A DNA stretch of 64,000 nucleotides from Pohlia nutans. Taxonomy: Eukaryota > Streptophyta > Bryopsida > Bryales > Mniaceae. The position numbers were made by a program, and so were the translations under genes. Below, in pieces: positions 22,555 to 34,694 of this stretch (within the stretch, counting starts at the first letter, position 1; every line of letters begins with the position of its first letter). The notes under the pieces were generated by a model. It made no database searches. It was given only the letters and a program-made list of their open reading frames with translations, and was not told where the DNA came from. The stretch spans positions 42,020,372 to 42,084,371 of the forward strand of contig CM040089.1 in assembly GCA_022496805.1 (NCBI GenBank), given 5' to 3'.

Positions 22555-23311
22555 TTTAAAATTCTAAAAGTTTGAGATTGTGATGCAAGATGTTCGTTTT
22601 TTTTTACTTTCTAAATCAAACCCAACGTGATTCTGGAACCAAGTTCAATTGTGTGCAAAAGTAGTAGCCCCACCCGTGAGATTTAAATCTCCTTTCCAAA
22701 TTGCTTCCTTTTGCAACACAGAAGTCGCCGGAATGTCAAACCACCTATTTTGAATGTCAAACTTCGAAGTCTTTGTGTGATTTTCATCTAAAGTGAAGAA
22801 AGGTAAGTTCTCACAACTGCTAAAGAATGTTATGGACACGAGAAGAAGAATGATTTGAATAATTCTAGATCCAATTGGAATCATACTCTGGCTCCAATGA
22901 AATTTCAAACAATATTTTACTACACATTTTACTATTGAATAAATCAATTCAACATGGCTGCTTCATGACACAGCCAAGGCTGCAGGTAAGATGCTTCTCA
23001 GAAGACAAAACCATAGCATGTGGAGTAACTAAGTACATCAATCTGGACTAGCCAGCAATGAACAACACTCCTTATTCTTAACCCTATATGTAAGAGACCA
23101 AGACTCTCACTAATACATGATTATAATTTGAATCACTCACAGTGCAACATTGGGTAACAGGCCTAACCAACGATCCTTTGTTGGAACAGGTGCTAGTGCA
23201 CTTGTCCATTATTGAGTCACCCATTTCTAGAGGATGCTGCAGCAGTGACCTAAACAAGTCAAAGCTGGGAAAAGAATGTTGGTATAAGCTGTGGAAATTA
23301 GTGTACTAGGC
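22555..23311. other. gene-free stretch, 3' flank of the cysteine-rich gene
   Basis: No ORF, RNA or repeat boundary recognised. Confidence 0.4.
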
Positions 23312-24195
23312 TTAAACTAGGATGATCCGCAACTGGTTGTTCTCATTCATGACCTGCTGGCCACCTGAGCGGGATTGACCATTGATTGATTCGGCACACG
23401 TGTCGGTCAAGGTGGTCGCATAGTTGGCAACCACGCTGCAAGGTTGGCTAACCACGGCACCGCAAATGCCAACACTGCAACTGCTGGCGGTGACCAAGGT
23501 GGTGCAATGACTCCCGAACAAAAAGGCGTTGCTTTGACTGCAACTAGCTGCCCCCATGTTTTGCAAATCGGTGATCGTTTGCGCACAGTCGACGGTCAAG
23601 CCACTGGCGCCTGAGGTTTGGCATTGTGGCTGTGTCTGCGCATTGGCACCTGGTGCATCAACCATTCAAACTAGTAAGTAATCCACTTTATGATTAGTGG
23701 CCAATACACATGAGTGGTAAATAAATGATCATTAGTGGCCAATATGTATGCAATTGATACTTGAACAGGACATGATTTCCACTACTAACACGGATTATGG
23801 CCATTACTGTGAGTCACAGAATTAGTGTGAGATTTCCCACCAATCCTCAATTAGTGTGAGACTTTACACACAATCCTCACTACTCACAGTGAGAATTCTC
23901 AATCACTGTGAGTCACACTTTGTTCTAGTACCACAATTACTGTGAGAATACTGAATTACTGTGACTCACAGTAATGGCAATAGGATTTCGGTGTCATGAT
24001 TTGATCAGCAATTTGTGTACAGGATATGGCACATAGAATTGTTCAAAATTATGCACTAGACAGTAACTATGAAGTTGGATGGAAACAATGATGAATTGAG
24101 GAGAAGGCAGAACTTGTGGTACCTGTGAGCACGAGCTGCAGCAGAACCAGGGCGCAAGCAAAACGCGCAGCCATGGTCATGGTGAATGTTGACAT
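23312..24195 (-). CDS. small secreted cysteine-rich protein, two exons
   Basis: Exon 1 is 24195-24123 (ATG at 24195) and exon 2 is 23649-23312 (stop TAA). The 473-bp intron is GT-AG (ACAG|GTACC ... GCACCAG|GTGCC) and phase 1. The product is 136 residues. A signal peptide (MTMAARFACALVLLQLVLTG) is completed across the intron and likely cleaved at ANA|Q. The mature part has eight cysteines in short spaced motifs (PQCQ, VDCAQ, ASCSQ, SHCTT, ASCSV, GICGA, QPCSV, DTCAE), suggesting four disulfides, and ends NNQLRIILV. The pattern recalls small secreted cysteine-rich proteins of fungi and early plants, but I cannot name a family. A MITE occupies most of the intron. A TATA-like TACATAAA lies upstream near 24360. 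Confidence 0.65.
23779..24000. mobile_element. MITE in the intron of the cysteine-rich gene
   Basis: Repeated inverted words ATTACTGTGAGTCACAG / CTGTGACTCACAGTAAT and AATTAGTGTGAGA occur in a foldback arrangement. The ends resemble those of the copy at 24820-24994, which has the opposite internal order. Boundaries are approximate. Confidence 0.6.
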
Positions 24196-24414
24196 GCTAG
24201 ATCTGATCTGATGAAGGTTGTGCAGGATGGAAATGGGGCTCTGGTAATTCAACAACACCTTGAAGGAATTCTCACTGGCTAGCTATGATGGCTGAAGTGA
24301 GAGATGAGAAGCCAACGGAAGACATGGATGGGTTACATTGAGCTGCAGCAGCTGCGTTTATGTAGGCGCCACTTTCCTTGCTAACAGCTCTGTTTCTGAA
24401 TCACCATGTAAGCC

Positions 24415-24560
24415 CCCCCAACCCGGTTGAAGCAACACGTTGAAAAAACAACACATGTTGAAAAAATAGCGTTGCGATGTTTGTTTCAACACGTGCTTCA
24501 GTCGAAACCTCATTCTGAATGTTGTTTTTTCAATGTTGTTGAAAACAGCCCGGGGTTTGC
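24415..24560. repeat. foldback sequence
   Basis: AACCCGGTTGAAGCAACACG and TTGAAAAAACAACA face TGTTGTTTTTTCAATG and GAAAACAGCCCGGGG as imperfect inverted arms. It is probably a small MITE; the ends are approximate. Confidence 0.5.
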
Positions 24561-24819
24561 CAATTTGTGTGCCTTACAATATCTTGCACTGGAAATGAAA
24601 AGGGCTCACTGCACAGATTGTCTTTTGCACATGGTTCCACATTGTCTTTCAGAGTCACTTAGTTGGCTCTCGATTGTCTTCCATAGTTGGGTTTTTTAGA
24701 ATTTTGTTTCAACTAGTAAGAATGTTGTCATACTAGGCTGATCGTATGTGACTCAATTCTTGTAGCACTTGACCATTTAAGTCACGAGGGACTAGTTTAA
24801 ATGTACCACATTTCTACTA

Positions 24820-24994
24820 CACCGATTATTGTCATTACTGGGAGTTGCAATAGTTAAGTATTCCCACAGTACTTGAGAACCCTCATAGTGAGTAGTGAGG
24901 ATTGTGTGTAAAGTCTCACGCTAATTGAAGATTCGTGGAAAATCTCACACTAATTCTATGACTCACAGTACTGGCGATAATCGGTGTAGTATTA
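24820..24994. mobile_element. MITE, relative of the one at 23.8 kb
   Basis: The terminal repeat CTACACCGATTAT...CATTACTG is mirrored by CAGTACTGGCGATAATCGG..GTAG. It shares TAGTGTGAGA and GTGAGTAGTGAGGATTGTG segments with the intronic copy, in inverted order. Confidence 0.65.
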
Positions 24995-25867
24995 CTGACC
25001 CCCAGGGATTGCACCCTGGATTATGCCACTTTGAAATATTTGCCACCAAAAAGAGGCCTCTACATTCCCTTTCAGTGTTGGAATGAAAGAGGACTTTTGG
25101 AAGCTTGTGGGAGTCAAAGCATGCTAGGATTGCACATCTCTATAGAACTTGTTTTTAGAAAGTTTGAGATATCTAGCCTACTTTACACATATGTTGTCTG
25201 TATCAAGTGACACCTATCATCTGAAAATTTGAACAGGTTTGAAATGAGAACTCATTTCCCTTTGGGGCGAGAGATCACCATGATGTGATCCATTGCCATT
25301 GTCTTGTACTATATTCTCTTCAAAATCCGGGAGGTTCAAAAGGTTCTAGGACATAATGTGAAGTTGTACTTTGAAATCAAAGATGTCTGAGAGTACTCCA
25401 ATAGAGAAGCTATATTTGGGCACCAACGAATAATGTCATAGTGTGGTGCCCAAGGCCCATATTGGCACCAAGTCAAGAACCTAAGGCACCATTCTCTGTC
25501 TCTATTCCTCATGCCCAAAGAACAACCTTTTTACTTGGTGAAATTTTTGGGTGTTGGAATCAGGAAAGCCATGTTTATGTATGCTTGACACGTATGTGTT
25601 GACTGGTCAACTTAGCATTATGTTGACTTTAGTGCAGGCAAAGTTTCCAGAAGGTCCGCGAAATAGGCCTGGTTGCCATGCCCCACCATGATGAAGGAAC
25701 TCCATAGATAATTCATATAAAGCATTTATTGTTTGGATGAAGAAAAAAATTAGAATCAGCTGCAGATTTCAATTAGTGTTGAATTCAATTGGTGTTGTGC
25801 TAGTGTCTTTTCATTGGAGTTATTGTATTATGCAAGGCAGTGTGTATAGCTACTGTAGCTAGGGACA
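24995..25867. other. gene-free stretch
   Basis: No supported gene or repeat. Confidence 0.4.
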
Positions 25868-26233
25868 TTGGAGTTATCCCCTAACTCACCTTGAGTTTGA
25901 TTCTTGAAATATCATGAATTTTGCTTTAATATACTCTTATTTGTTCATGCCAAATAGTTATAAGTTATGGGTGAACTTGGTAGTCGCTCATTGCTAGGTG
26001 TATAAGAGTTGGTGATTTTTAAACTCAAGGAAAAAGTATTTGCCATCAAAATAGACAATTTTTTGAGTTTTCCTAGGTAGAAACCACCAAGCTCTTTCGC
26101 ACCGAGTAATGAGAGAACACTGAGTTCTTCCATACCTTATAACTATTCGAACGGAGTGAACAAATAAGAGTATATTGAAGCAAGATTCGTGGTATTTTAT
26201 TCAAACTCAAAGTGAGTTAGCGGATAACTCTAT
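25868..26233. mobile_element. TIR MITE with ~75-bp arms
   Basis: GGAGTTATCCCCTAACTCACC ... TTTAATATACTCTTATTTG on the left is mirrored by CAAATAAGAGTATATTGAAG ... GTGAGTTAGCGGATAACTC on the right. The interior is non-coding. Confidence 0.7.
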
Positions 26234-27140
26234 CATAGCACATCAATCTCATTGTGCAGAAATTTTTCAGTAAAAGTTCTCCAGTAGAGAATGTGAAGGA
26301 CTTGATGTTGTGTAGAGAACATGTTACTAAAATCAAGAGCATGATTATGGCATAGGCAATGTAGAAGTAGGGAAACTATACCTTAAAGGGAGCATTTTAT
26401 TACCTTAAAGTTTGCGTATCTACTATTGTATTGACCTTGAACAACCTTTGGGGTTCTTCTCAACAACTCATATTTAGCTTTACAAATGTTCAATTGTGGT
26501 TTAATATACGAATTGTAATATATTTTTATATACATATTATCATGATTATTAATTTTATTTTGTATTAAAGAGTGCTTAGTCACTATTATTTTGATGAAAT
26601 ACCACCGAATATAGAATATACTATATGGACGCAAAGGGCTTTGGAGTTGTTCAAGGGTTAAGGGGTAGAATCTTTGTGTATAATCGCACTTTTATTTAAA
26701 TTGTGATCAAGGATAATTTTGATAGATGGTAATCCTACAATCTTGTTTGAACGGTGATCAAGAAAGTTACAATAGATTGTGTATTAGGGAACTCAAATTT
26801 GAAGCTTGGTTGTGGAAAAGTATAATAAATTGTTCTTTGCAAACTGTAAAGGATGTACTTTTTCCATAATCAAGCTTTAGCTTTGAATTTCTTTGAATAA
26901 TATCAATGAAAATGTTATGATCTTGAATGATCTTACGATGAAGAAATCAAATTTTTGTTATACCAATTGTCAAATGCAAATATAAATAGAAAGAACGGAA
27001 TGATTAAGCGGTAATTACACAATTACACCCAAAATCAACCCTATATAAATATCAACTTCTATATGAACCAAGAAGGGAGAATCAACAAACTCATATGTAT
27101 ATGTATATATAGCTAGGTAACCATTCTTAGTCTTCATTTA

Positions 27141-27198
<58 letters not shown>

Positions 27199-28400
27199 AT
27201 TATAATTATAATTATTTTATTTTTTGCATATGTTGTATTTTAATTTTGGTTGACTCTACTGTCACTTATTTGTTCCTTCATTAATTCAATTTCAAATGTG
27301 AATATCTTCAAATATTTGTATATAATATCACATTAAAAGTGTTGATATTGAAGGATGTGACAATAAGTCAATGAAGAGAGTTTTGAATTGAGTACACCCA
27401 TTCCATAAAGTTTTGCAAATATAATAGAGGACATGATTTTAAAATGTGTGATTATAAAGAGTTCAAAGTGCAGTTCATATTAAGTGATTTTATTTTTATT
27501 TTTTCTATTTATGTTAATGTATACTCAACTAGTAGTATCATAATCTAAATGAAACTTTATAATGTTCAAAGAAATTAAAGTTAGCAAGTGTGAAAAGATA
27601 ATATACTATCATTTTGATAATATAATACTAATATAGTAGTTACATAACATTAAAATATTGAGTGCACTCCCTGGGGCCTGGGCATAAGTCACATATAGGA
27701 AGACGCGTCTCACCGGTATGCGTATTAGGTCATTGCCTCCTTACAATTTCTATCACATATCTACACTCATTCCTACGATTTCTAGCACTATTTACATGTA
27801 CTCGCCCCTATGATTTCCTACATGTGACATGTTTTTATTAGTTGTTTGTTGTTCATTTTTCAAAAGGTTCAAGTTTTTTCAAAATATTAGAAAATTATGA
27901 GAACTTTGGAATTCTTGTTAGCTCAATGAATGAGGATGTAGTCAACTGGTTGTTACAACTTTCTTGCCTATGGTAACTCACTAACAACACCAAGGCATAT
28001 ATATCACATTATTACTCAAATGGACCCAACGGAAATCAAATCCGGATCACATAATTGTAATACAAAACCCTTTACCAATCAATCGCAGAGTCTATGACTT
28101 GGCAATTATCATCAAAAAAAAAAATTGGCTGCTATATTTGTGTTCTCTCACTGCAGTAAAGGTTGACTACCCTTTATTTGTGCCAAATTAAAAAAATTAA
28201 AAATTAAAAATTAAAAGAAAAGAAAAGAAAAGAAAGGAGGGAAGAGTGTAAACATCATTTATTTATTTATATGTTTGCTATATTTCGTCATATTTCTTAA
28301 CAAAATATAGCATTCTTTTTTGCTAAGGAAAAAAATGAGAAAATTTTGAATTTTTTCACTAGATTTTCTCTATATTTTTTGTGAAGATAGCCAAATTTTG
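26234..28400. other. AT-rich gene-free stretch
   Basis: No gene. It contains a (TA)n microsatellite at 27145-27187 and an A/G-rich run near 28200. The rest is unassigned. Confidence 0.45.
27145..27187. repeat. (TA)n microsatellite
   Basis: About 21 uninterrupted TA units. Confidence 0.9.
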
Positions 28401-28991
28401 TTAACCCCTCAAAGACCAAGGCTGATTTTCCAAGTTCGGTCAGCTCACTATGGAATGAGTATTGATCCTCAATTCTTGAGATTTTTTGTGGTGATTCTAC
28501 TTTTTGTAACGAAGATGGGATGATAATTTGTGTACGTAGGTGATGTATAAAACTATAAATCAAAAGATACAATCATGCAAAGGTGAAAAATCTAATTGCG
28601 GGCAGCTTCTGAAAGTTTTCATACAATGAGCTATGCATCTAAATTTTTGCACACAATGAGCTAACACCCTCATGCACACAATTGCCAAATTCATTTTACC
28701 AAATTTGATTATTTGAGACTAAACTTTTCATTTTCGGCATTTTCAGAAAGTTTCAAATATGGGCAACAAGCCAAAAAAAAAGGTGCAACCAACTTTGAAA
28801 CTTATAATCTTACTGTTGAGGAATCCTGAACGGTTGAAAATCTGTAGGTGGTAATAAATTCAAGTTGCTTGAAATATCCTACGGTTGGATTGGTCAAAAA
28901 GGTCATAGATCAAAAACTATTTGTCTTTTTATGAGAAGGGGTACTTTGGAGTGTTTGGAGAGGAACATAGTTGTGGTCCTTTAGGGGTTAA
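28401..28991. mobile_element. TTAA-flanked MITE, copy 4
   Basis: TTAACCCCTCAAAGACC on the left and GGTCCTTTAGGGGTTAA on the right, TTAA on both sides, 591 bp, non-coding. Confidence 0.75.
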
Positions 28992-29324
28992 GAAAACTAC
29001 TGAAGTATGAAAAAATTCTATCAAAATATGATTGTAAGCTTACTATTTCGCCAAATATTCTTTCCAAATTTCTTTTTACCAATTTTACGTCGCTTCAAGA
29101 AAAAACAGTGAAATCAGTGTTCTGATTCTCCTTGCCCCTGTGCCGATCCTGAGCTTGGAGTACTACTCCTCCAAGTTGCAATCCAGGTAGTTACACAAAA
29201 ATTACTGTAAGTTAATTCCTCGATTCATCATCTCGATCACAAAAACAGAAGTTGAAATGAAATCTTTCCACTTCAAGTGCGACCACTCCTAGTACACAGC
29301 TACACATTGAAAGTCAAAATGAAA
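28992..29324. other. gene-free stretch
   Basis: Nothing supported. Confidence 0.4.
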
Positions 29325-29545
29325 CACAAGGAGCTCATATCGTTCCCCTGTGTTCATTCCCCCGCGAGTGCCACTTTTTCCTGTGATTTCGAGTTTTGAC
29401 ATGTGTACAAAATCACCTGCTTAAGCTTAAGCTTAGTCACCTACTTGTAGAAGGAAAGTTTTAACATGTGTCGAGTTCTGAAGCTCAGAGGGGAAAGTGG
29501 CACTCACAGGGGTATCACACAGGGAAACCATATGAGACCCCTGTG
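29325..29545. mobile_element. CACAAGG...CCTGTG MITE, uninterrupted copy
   Basis: 221 bp with imperfect ~50-bp inverted ends (CACAAGGAGCTCATATCG / CATATGAGACCCCTGTG, both continuing to AGTGCCACTTT). The 3-bp duplication AAA flanks it (29322-29324, 29546-29548), a CACTA-like duplication length. It is the empty-site reference for the split copy at 34510/54560. Confidence 0.75.
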
Positions 29546-30030
29546 AAAATAGACATGAAAATCTCAGTATACATGAAAATCTCTACTGTGTAAACCTCCC
29601 GGTTAGGATTCCGGAATCAACGTCCGCTGGACGAACTATTCCGGACGATATATGGTACCGACTGAGTTGACTAAGATTACAGACCAATCTATTTCTGGGC
29701 ATGCAACTGACTGGAGTTACTGTAACCTGGAATCTGGCACCATGCTCAAGAATCGATCGGCATTATAATCTTTAATTATCGTTAGCCACTTGCAACTGAT
29801 CAAAGGCTAAACTAATCGCGGTTCTTACCGTGCACAGTTCACGTGCAATCATGCACATGCGTGCAGCAAAACACACGGCCCGGATGACGACCATCTCGGA
29901 GTATTAATAAACGTCTCATGTGCATGGAAGTCTCAGACAATTAGCAGTCCGGAACAGATCGCTCTACTGAGTCTACTGCCGGAGGCTGGATCGATCACTG
30001 TCTGATCGACGTATTCGATCGATCATCAAG
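29546..30030 (+). promoter_or_regulatory. upstream region of the EXORDIUM-like gene
   Basis: About 485 bp of mixed composition before ATG 30031. A TATA-like TATTAATAAA lies near 29902. No operator-like repeat was recognised. Confidence 0.35.
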
Positions 30031-33000
30031 ATGGCAAGTCCAGTGGTGATGGGGATCCTGGTTCTTGCAGTTCTGGGATCTGTCACGGAAGCTGCGGCAC
30101 CGTTGCAGGTGGCCACTGGTGTACCCGTTGATCAGTTGGCCGCCATGCTCACGCAATCCAGCGTCGACGACACGGTCTCCCCGATGGACTCCACGAAGGG
30201 CAAGAAAGCATTGCCTATCAGTAGCAAGGTTGTGAAAGGCGGAGCGCCTGCTACGCCGTGGCGACCCCCAGTGGTCAATCTCAAATACCAGGGCGGCCTT
30301 GTCATGTCCAAGCCCATTCACGTCTACTTCATCTGGTATGAATCATTCAGTTCGTTGCATGCATGCAAGTGATTTTAGAATTGGATGAATCATCAGTTCT
30401 TTCACGATCATCTGTTACTCTTAGCTGCACACTGAGAATTTAATGACTACCGCAGATTTGTTTCGATCGAGTGCTTGATTGCGTTGAATAAGCTTGATTG
30501 TTCATACTTACATTTGAATGGATCTTGGATGATAAAAGTAGTAAGCCGAGTAGCCGTTTTCGATTTCCATATGTGGATATGATTAAATTAATATTTTCAG
30601 ACAAATATGGTGGTAAGAACCTAGCACACAACCTTGAGTGGTGCTTTCCAGGTTCGTCCTCACAGTTCAATAGATTCTGCAAGGGACTCAATATAATGGT
30701 TACCCGAAGCCCAAAATCTCATTTCTGCTACAAATCGAGCAGATTTTTTACACTTCCTTCTAGATCGATACCGGTATATCAATATTTGTACATTGTAGTT
30801 TGTGGAAGGTTGGTCTCTCAGAGATGATAACAATGATATTGGTATGAATAATGAATCTGATTGTTGGGATGGATTTATTGATTATCCTAACTACTGGTTG
30901 TGTGTAGGTACGGGACGTGGAGCGCAGCAAGCAAGGCGGTGATTCGCACGGCGGTGAAGTCGCTGACGCCGGCCGCCTCGATCCAGCAGACGCCGAATCT
31001 GGCGAACTGGTGGAAGATCGTGATGAAGTACACGCAGGCGGACGGGCAGCACGTGAGTAACCAGGTGAGCATCGCGGGCGAGACGACGGACTTGTACTCG
31101 CAGGGGATGGTGCTGAGCGGGGATTCGGAGATCATCGGCGCCACCATCGTGAAGAGCAACATCAAACCCGCTGGCGCCTTGGTGAAGGATCCCGTGCAGG
31201 GGATGTACTTCCTGATGACGAGCTCCGACGTCTCCTTCCAAGCCGGCGACTTCTGCGGCTTCCACTCATGGACCTGCACAGCCGCGCCCTGCTCCAACTT
31301 GCAAGTAAAACTTTAACTCTTAATTTGAGCTGTATTACAACATTTCCTTATTTATGAGAACTTTCACATAGCATAATAGAGCAGTCCAATGGGGCACCCT
31401 TTTGAAAACTAGATTGAAAGAGAATCTTCACTTAGATCCACTTTTCTAAGTTATGAAGGAATGTCATTTGTATTCCATGAAATTTGGGACTATCATGTCA
31501 TTGCCACATGAACTTTAATAGTTTCTAATTGTACTAACTAGACTTTGGTCCCATTCCAAAAGGGTGTTGTCTCCCATTGTTCTATTATACTATGCAAAAA
31601 CCATATATTTTTACACAATATGAAGGGACAATGATTTCATAACATCTTCATCCTAAAACCTTAAATACTTAATCTTTTCACTAGTACTATAATGTGACTA
31701 GATGTTGAATATGTTAAATTAGGAAAAGATTCAATTTTAGAAATTGACCTATATAACATATGATTATTGTGTACCAAAATGCCTTCTATAACTTCATGTG
31801 ATTTTCCAATATTCTTTTCATTTCCAAGAGAACATTTTTATTAAAGTCCAGAGAGTCCGAGAAGGGGTACCAATATCAGACAATTGCCTTTGCAGAACCG
31901 GATCATCTGGGCCTTCATGCCATTCCCCGGGGTGGCGAACGGACTCGCCAAGGCCTGCAACGTGTTTGAGCCGTACGGCCCGATCACTTTGCCCGCGCCC
32001 AATGACCAAGCCTCTCCCGTAGCCGGCGCGCTGGACGCGTACATCAGTGTGCTCATGCACGAGCTCATGGAAGCGGCCACGGATCCGTACCTGAACGCGT
32101 GGCTGCACAACCCCGCGGAAAACTCCGAGGCCGGTGATCTGTGCTCGTACTCGTATGGCCAGACAGACTTCTTCTACTGTGGGCTGCCCAGCATTTACGG
32201 GCCTTTCCACGGCAGCAAAGACTGGAGTGTTTGCGCTACGTACCCGTCGTGGCACGCTATGAAGTGGGTCGCCACGGGCGAGACGTTCAACCTGTTTGGC
32301 ATCGGCGGCAGCAAGTTCCTAGTCCAGCAGATTTGGAGCTTGGCCAACAAAGGCTGCCAGCTTCAACTTCAAGGTACACAAATTATACACACAATATACA
32401 GAATGAGCCAAAACTGTGAAATATTAAGAAAGACAATGTGCACAAATGGTAAATAATGTTTTCTCTACGACTCGCCACCCAACCATGCATAGAAGTGAAA
32501 TCTTGTCGGTTACATGTTGTGATCTCCTTCACCCGCAAAGCCACACTTACAGTCCTAGTATTGTCTGTCTACACACTTAGCTAGAATATGTACAAACTAA
32601 CTAGATGTTACTATTTTTGGTGTTTTAACTACATTGGAGTCATAGACACGCTTGGTTTATGATCATAGACTAGCAGAGCGTTACTCCCCGTGATCTTGCA
32701 CTTAGATGCACACACATATCCTGCTAAAATTTCTTGTTTTAGAAAGTTTGAGGGATATATGCACATCCAAGTACAAGGTTACTCGGGCGCCCAATGTCAG
32801 CTCCCTCAAGTAACTTAAATACCATATGATTAACTTAGTCATAGACGCTTGGTCTATTAGTTCCTTCATAAGTAACTTAATTCAACATTCCAACAAACTG
32901 GATATACTAGCTGTAATTGTCGATTATAGATAGACTGATCGGAGCGAGCGTTTGATTTGAATGATTGCAGAGAATTGCGCGGCTTCGACGACCCTTTCTG

Positions 33001-33335
33001 CGGCGACGGGCGTGATTGAGAGGGGAGTGCACGCGTTCGAGACGATCGCGCTGCAGGCGTACGGGCCCGGCGAGAACTGCAAGTGGACCATCACGGTGCC
33101 GAACGCTAAGTCCCTGACGCTGAACTTCATCACCGTGGCCACAGGCTTCGACACCCTGGACCACGTGGATGTGTACAAGGGCGCCGTACTGGTGAAGAAA
33201 ATCTCCGCTGTGCAGACCAGCGCCGTGGTCACGGTCACCGGCAACAGCGCCATCGTCAAGTGGACCACCTCCGGCGCCCGCAGCCCTTTCCCGGCCGCCA
33301 CCGGATTCCGCATGAAATACTCCTCCAACTTCTAA
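30031..33335 (+). CDS. EXORDIUM/PHI-1-like secreted protein with C-terminal CUB-like domain
   Basis: Four exons: 30031-30335, 30908-31304, 31896-32373 and 32971-33335. All are GT-AG and in phase, giving 514 residues and a TAA stop. A signal peptide (MASPVVMGILVLAVLGSVTEA) leads to the EXORDIUM core: VVNLKYQGG, HVYFIWYGTWS split by intron 1, SLTPAASIQQTPNLANWWKI, SQGMVLSGDSEIIGATIV and DFCGFHSW. EXORDIUM proteins are cell-wall/apoplastic growth proteins. Exon 3 carries HELMEAATDP (HExxE at about residues 289-293) followed by NSEAGDLC, where seed-plant EXORDIUM has an LAGTATNP-like sequence. Exon 4 alone, after a phase-1 intron, encodes a CUB-like module: a Cys pair ENC...GENC about 32 residues apart, KWTITVPNAKSLTLNF, DHVDVYKG and GFRMKYSSNF. 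The second CUB disulfide is absent. The gene appears intact. Confidence 0.85.
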
Positions 33336-33609
33336 TCAAATTCTAACCAAATCCTCGGTAGTCTCATCTCTAGCTGGATTACAATCACTTGAATCGTGGC
33401 CTGCAGTGTACTTACGAGTCTTGCATATATCGATCCATTCATTCATGATGTCCATTTCATTAATGTAAATGTTTGAAACACACCTAGTCGATGTTGATCG
33501 ATTCCGGGGGTGGACTCTTCATCTAAACAGTGTGGAGACTTGTGACAGTATCTGAGTTTGACCATGGCTTAGTATTATTTTGGACTGTTCACTGTCAGGA
33601 TCGATGTTT

Positions 33610-33656
<47 letters not shown>

Positions 33657-34509
33657 ATTTTATTTTTTTGAAACAAATGAAAGCGGATTTCATTGCAACT
33701 TTACGTTCAATAGCCTTTGTGACTGCTGCCTTCCCCCAACATAATGATGTGGAATATCCCACATCATTTCATCCCCCCAATGAAATGATGTGAGATATTC
33801 CACATCACATCAATAGCTATGGGGGCAGGTGGCATTAAGCAAGAGCAATCAACCATGGTGAATAGTAATCAAAAGCACTCACTCAATCACAATTCAACAG
33901 TGTTTTGTAATTGTTTATTTGATTGAATAGTCCATTCAATTACAAATCACTAGTCACTCCATATATAAAGACGGATGAAACTAAAAGGCGCCCTCTTGGA
34001 AGGCTACTAAATGTTATGAACAGAACAAAAGACAGACCCCAGCCACAGGTGGCCTGGAGGGAGGAGACAAGACAAACCAGAACATAATAGGGGAGAGAAA
34101 ACAAAAAGGCAAGCCAGCACCAAGGGAGAACCCTAGGCTGGCCAGGAGCCCAACATCCTATGTTTAATTATTTTTATTGTCGAACTGCCATCCCACAATC
34201 ACTTTTAGGAAATATATATTATTGGTAGTTTACAAGGCCCGACTCTAAACCCCTAGACGTTAACTGTTCACCCATGGGCCCCATTTTCTGAAATTTCCAT
34301 TTTGACTATCCTATGGTCTTTTTATGGCAATTTTTTTGCAAATTTGGGGCCTATGGCCTAAACTTGATTTAGGGAAACCCCCTCGGGAATTTTAAATCCT
34401 TGGAAGAGGGGGTTATTTTTTAAGGTGGGCCCTACATGTTCAAAATAGGGGGCAGTTTTTGTCCTCTTGCATTAACATTTGGGGGGATTTAGATAAATTC
34501 GTGTACAGG
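33336..34509. other. gene-free stretch with dispersed repeat
   Basis: Contains a (TA)n run at 33614-33653. A foldback segment at about 33730-33815 (GATGTGGAATATCCCACATC and GATGTGAGATATTCCACATC around TTTCAT...ATGAAA) resembles 57360-57420. AGATGAAACTAAAAGGC (about 33975) is also found at about 57960, so 33.7-34.0 and 57.3-58.0 kb are copies of one repeat. Confidence 0.5.
33614..33653. repeat. (TA)n microsatellite
   Basis: About 20 TA units. Confidence 0.9.
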
Positions 34510-34694
34510 CACAGGGAGCTCATATGGTTCCCCTGTGTTGATTCTTCCATGAGTGCCACTTTTCCCTGTGATTTCGAGTTTTGACATGTGTACAAAATCA
34601 CCTGCTTGAGCTTAATCACCTGCTTGAGCTTAATCACCTACTTGTAGAAAGAAAGTTTTAACATGTGTCGAGTTCTGAAGCTCATAGGGAAAAG
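34510..34694. mobile_element. left part of the MITE split by the 19.8-kb element
   Basis: Starts CACAGGGAGCTCATATGG and aligns along its whole length with 29325-29502, then breaks at GGGAAAAG (34694). The remaining 48 bp of the MITE are at 54513-54560. The pre-existing 3-bp duplication AGG is at 34507-34509 and 54561-54563, which shows that the two halves were one copy. Confidence 0.85.
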
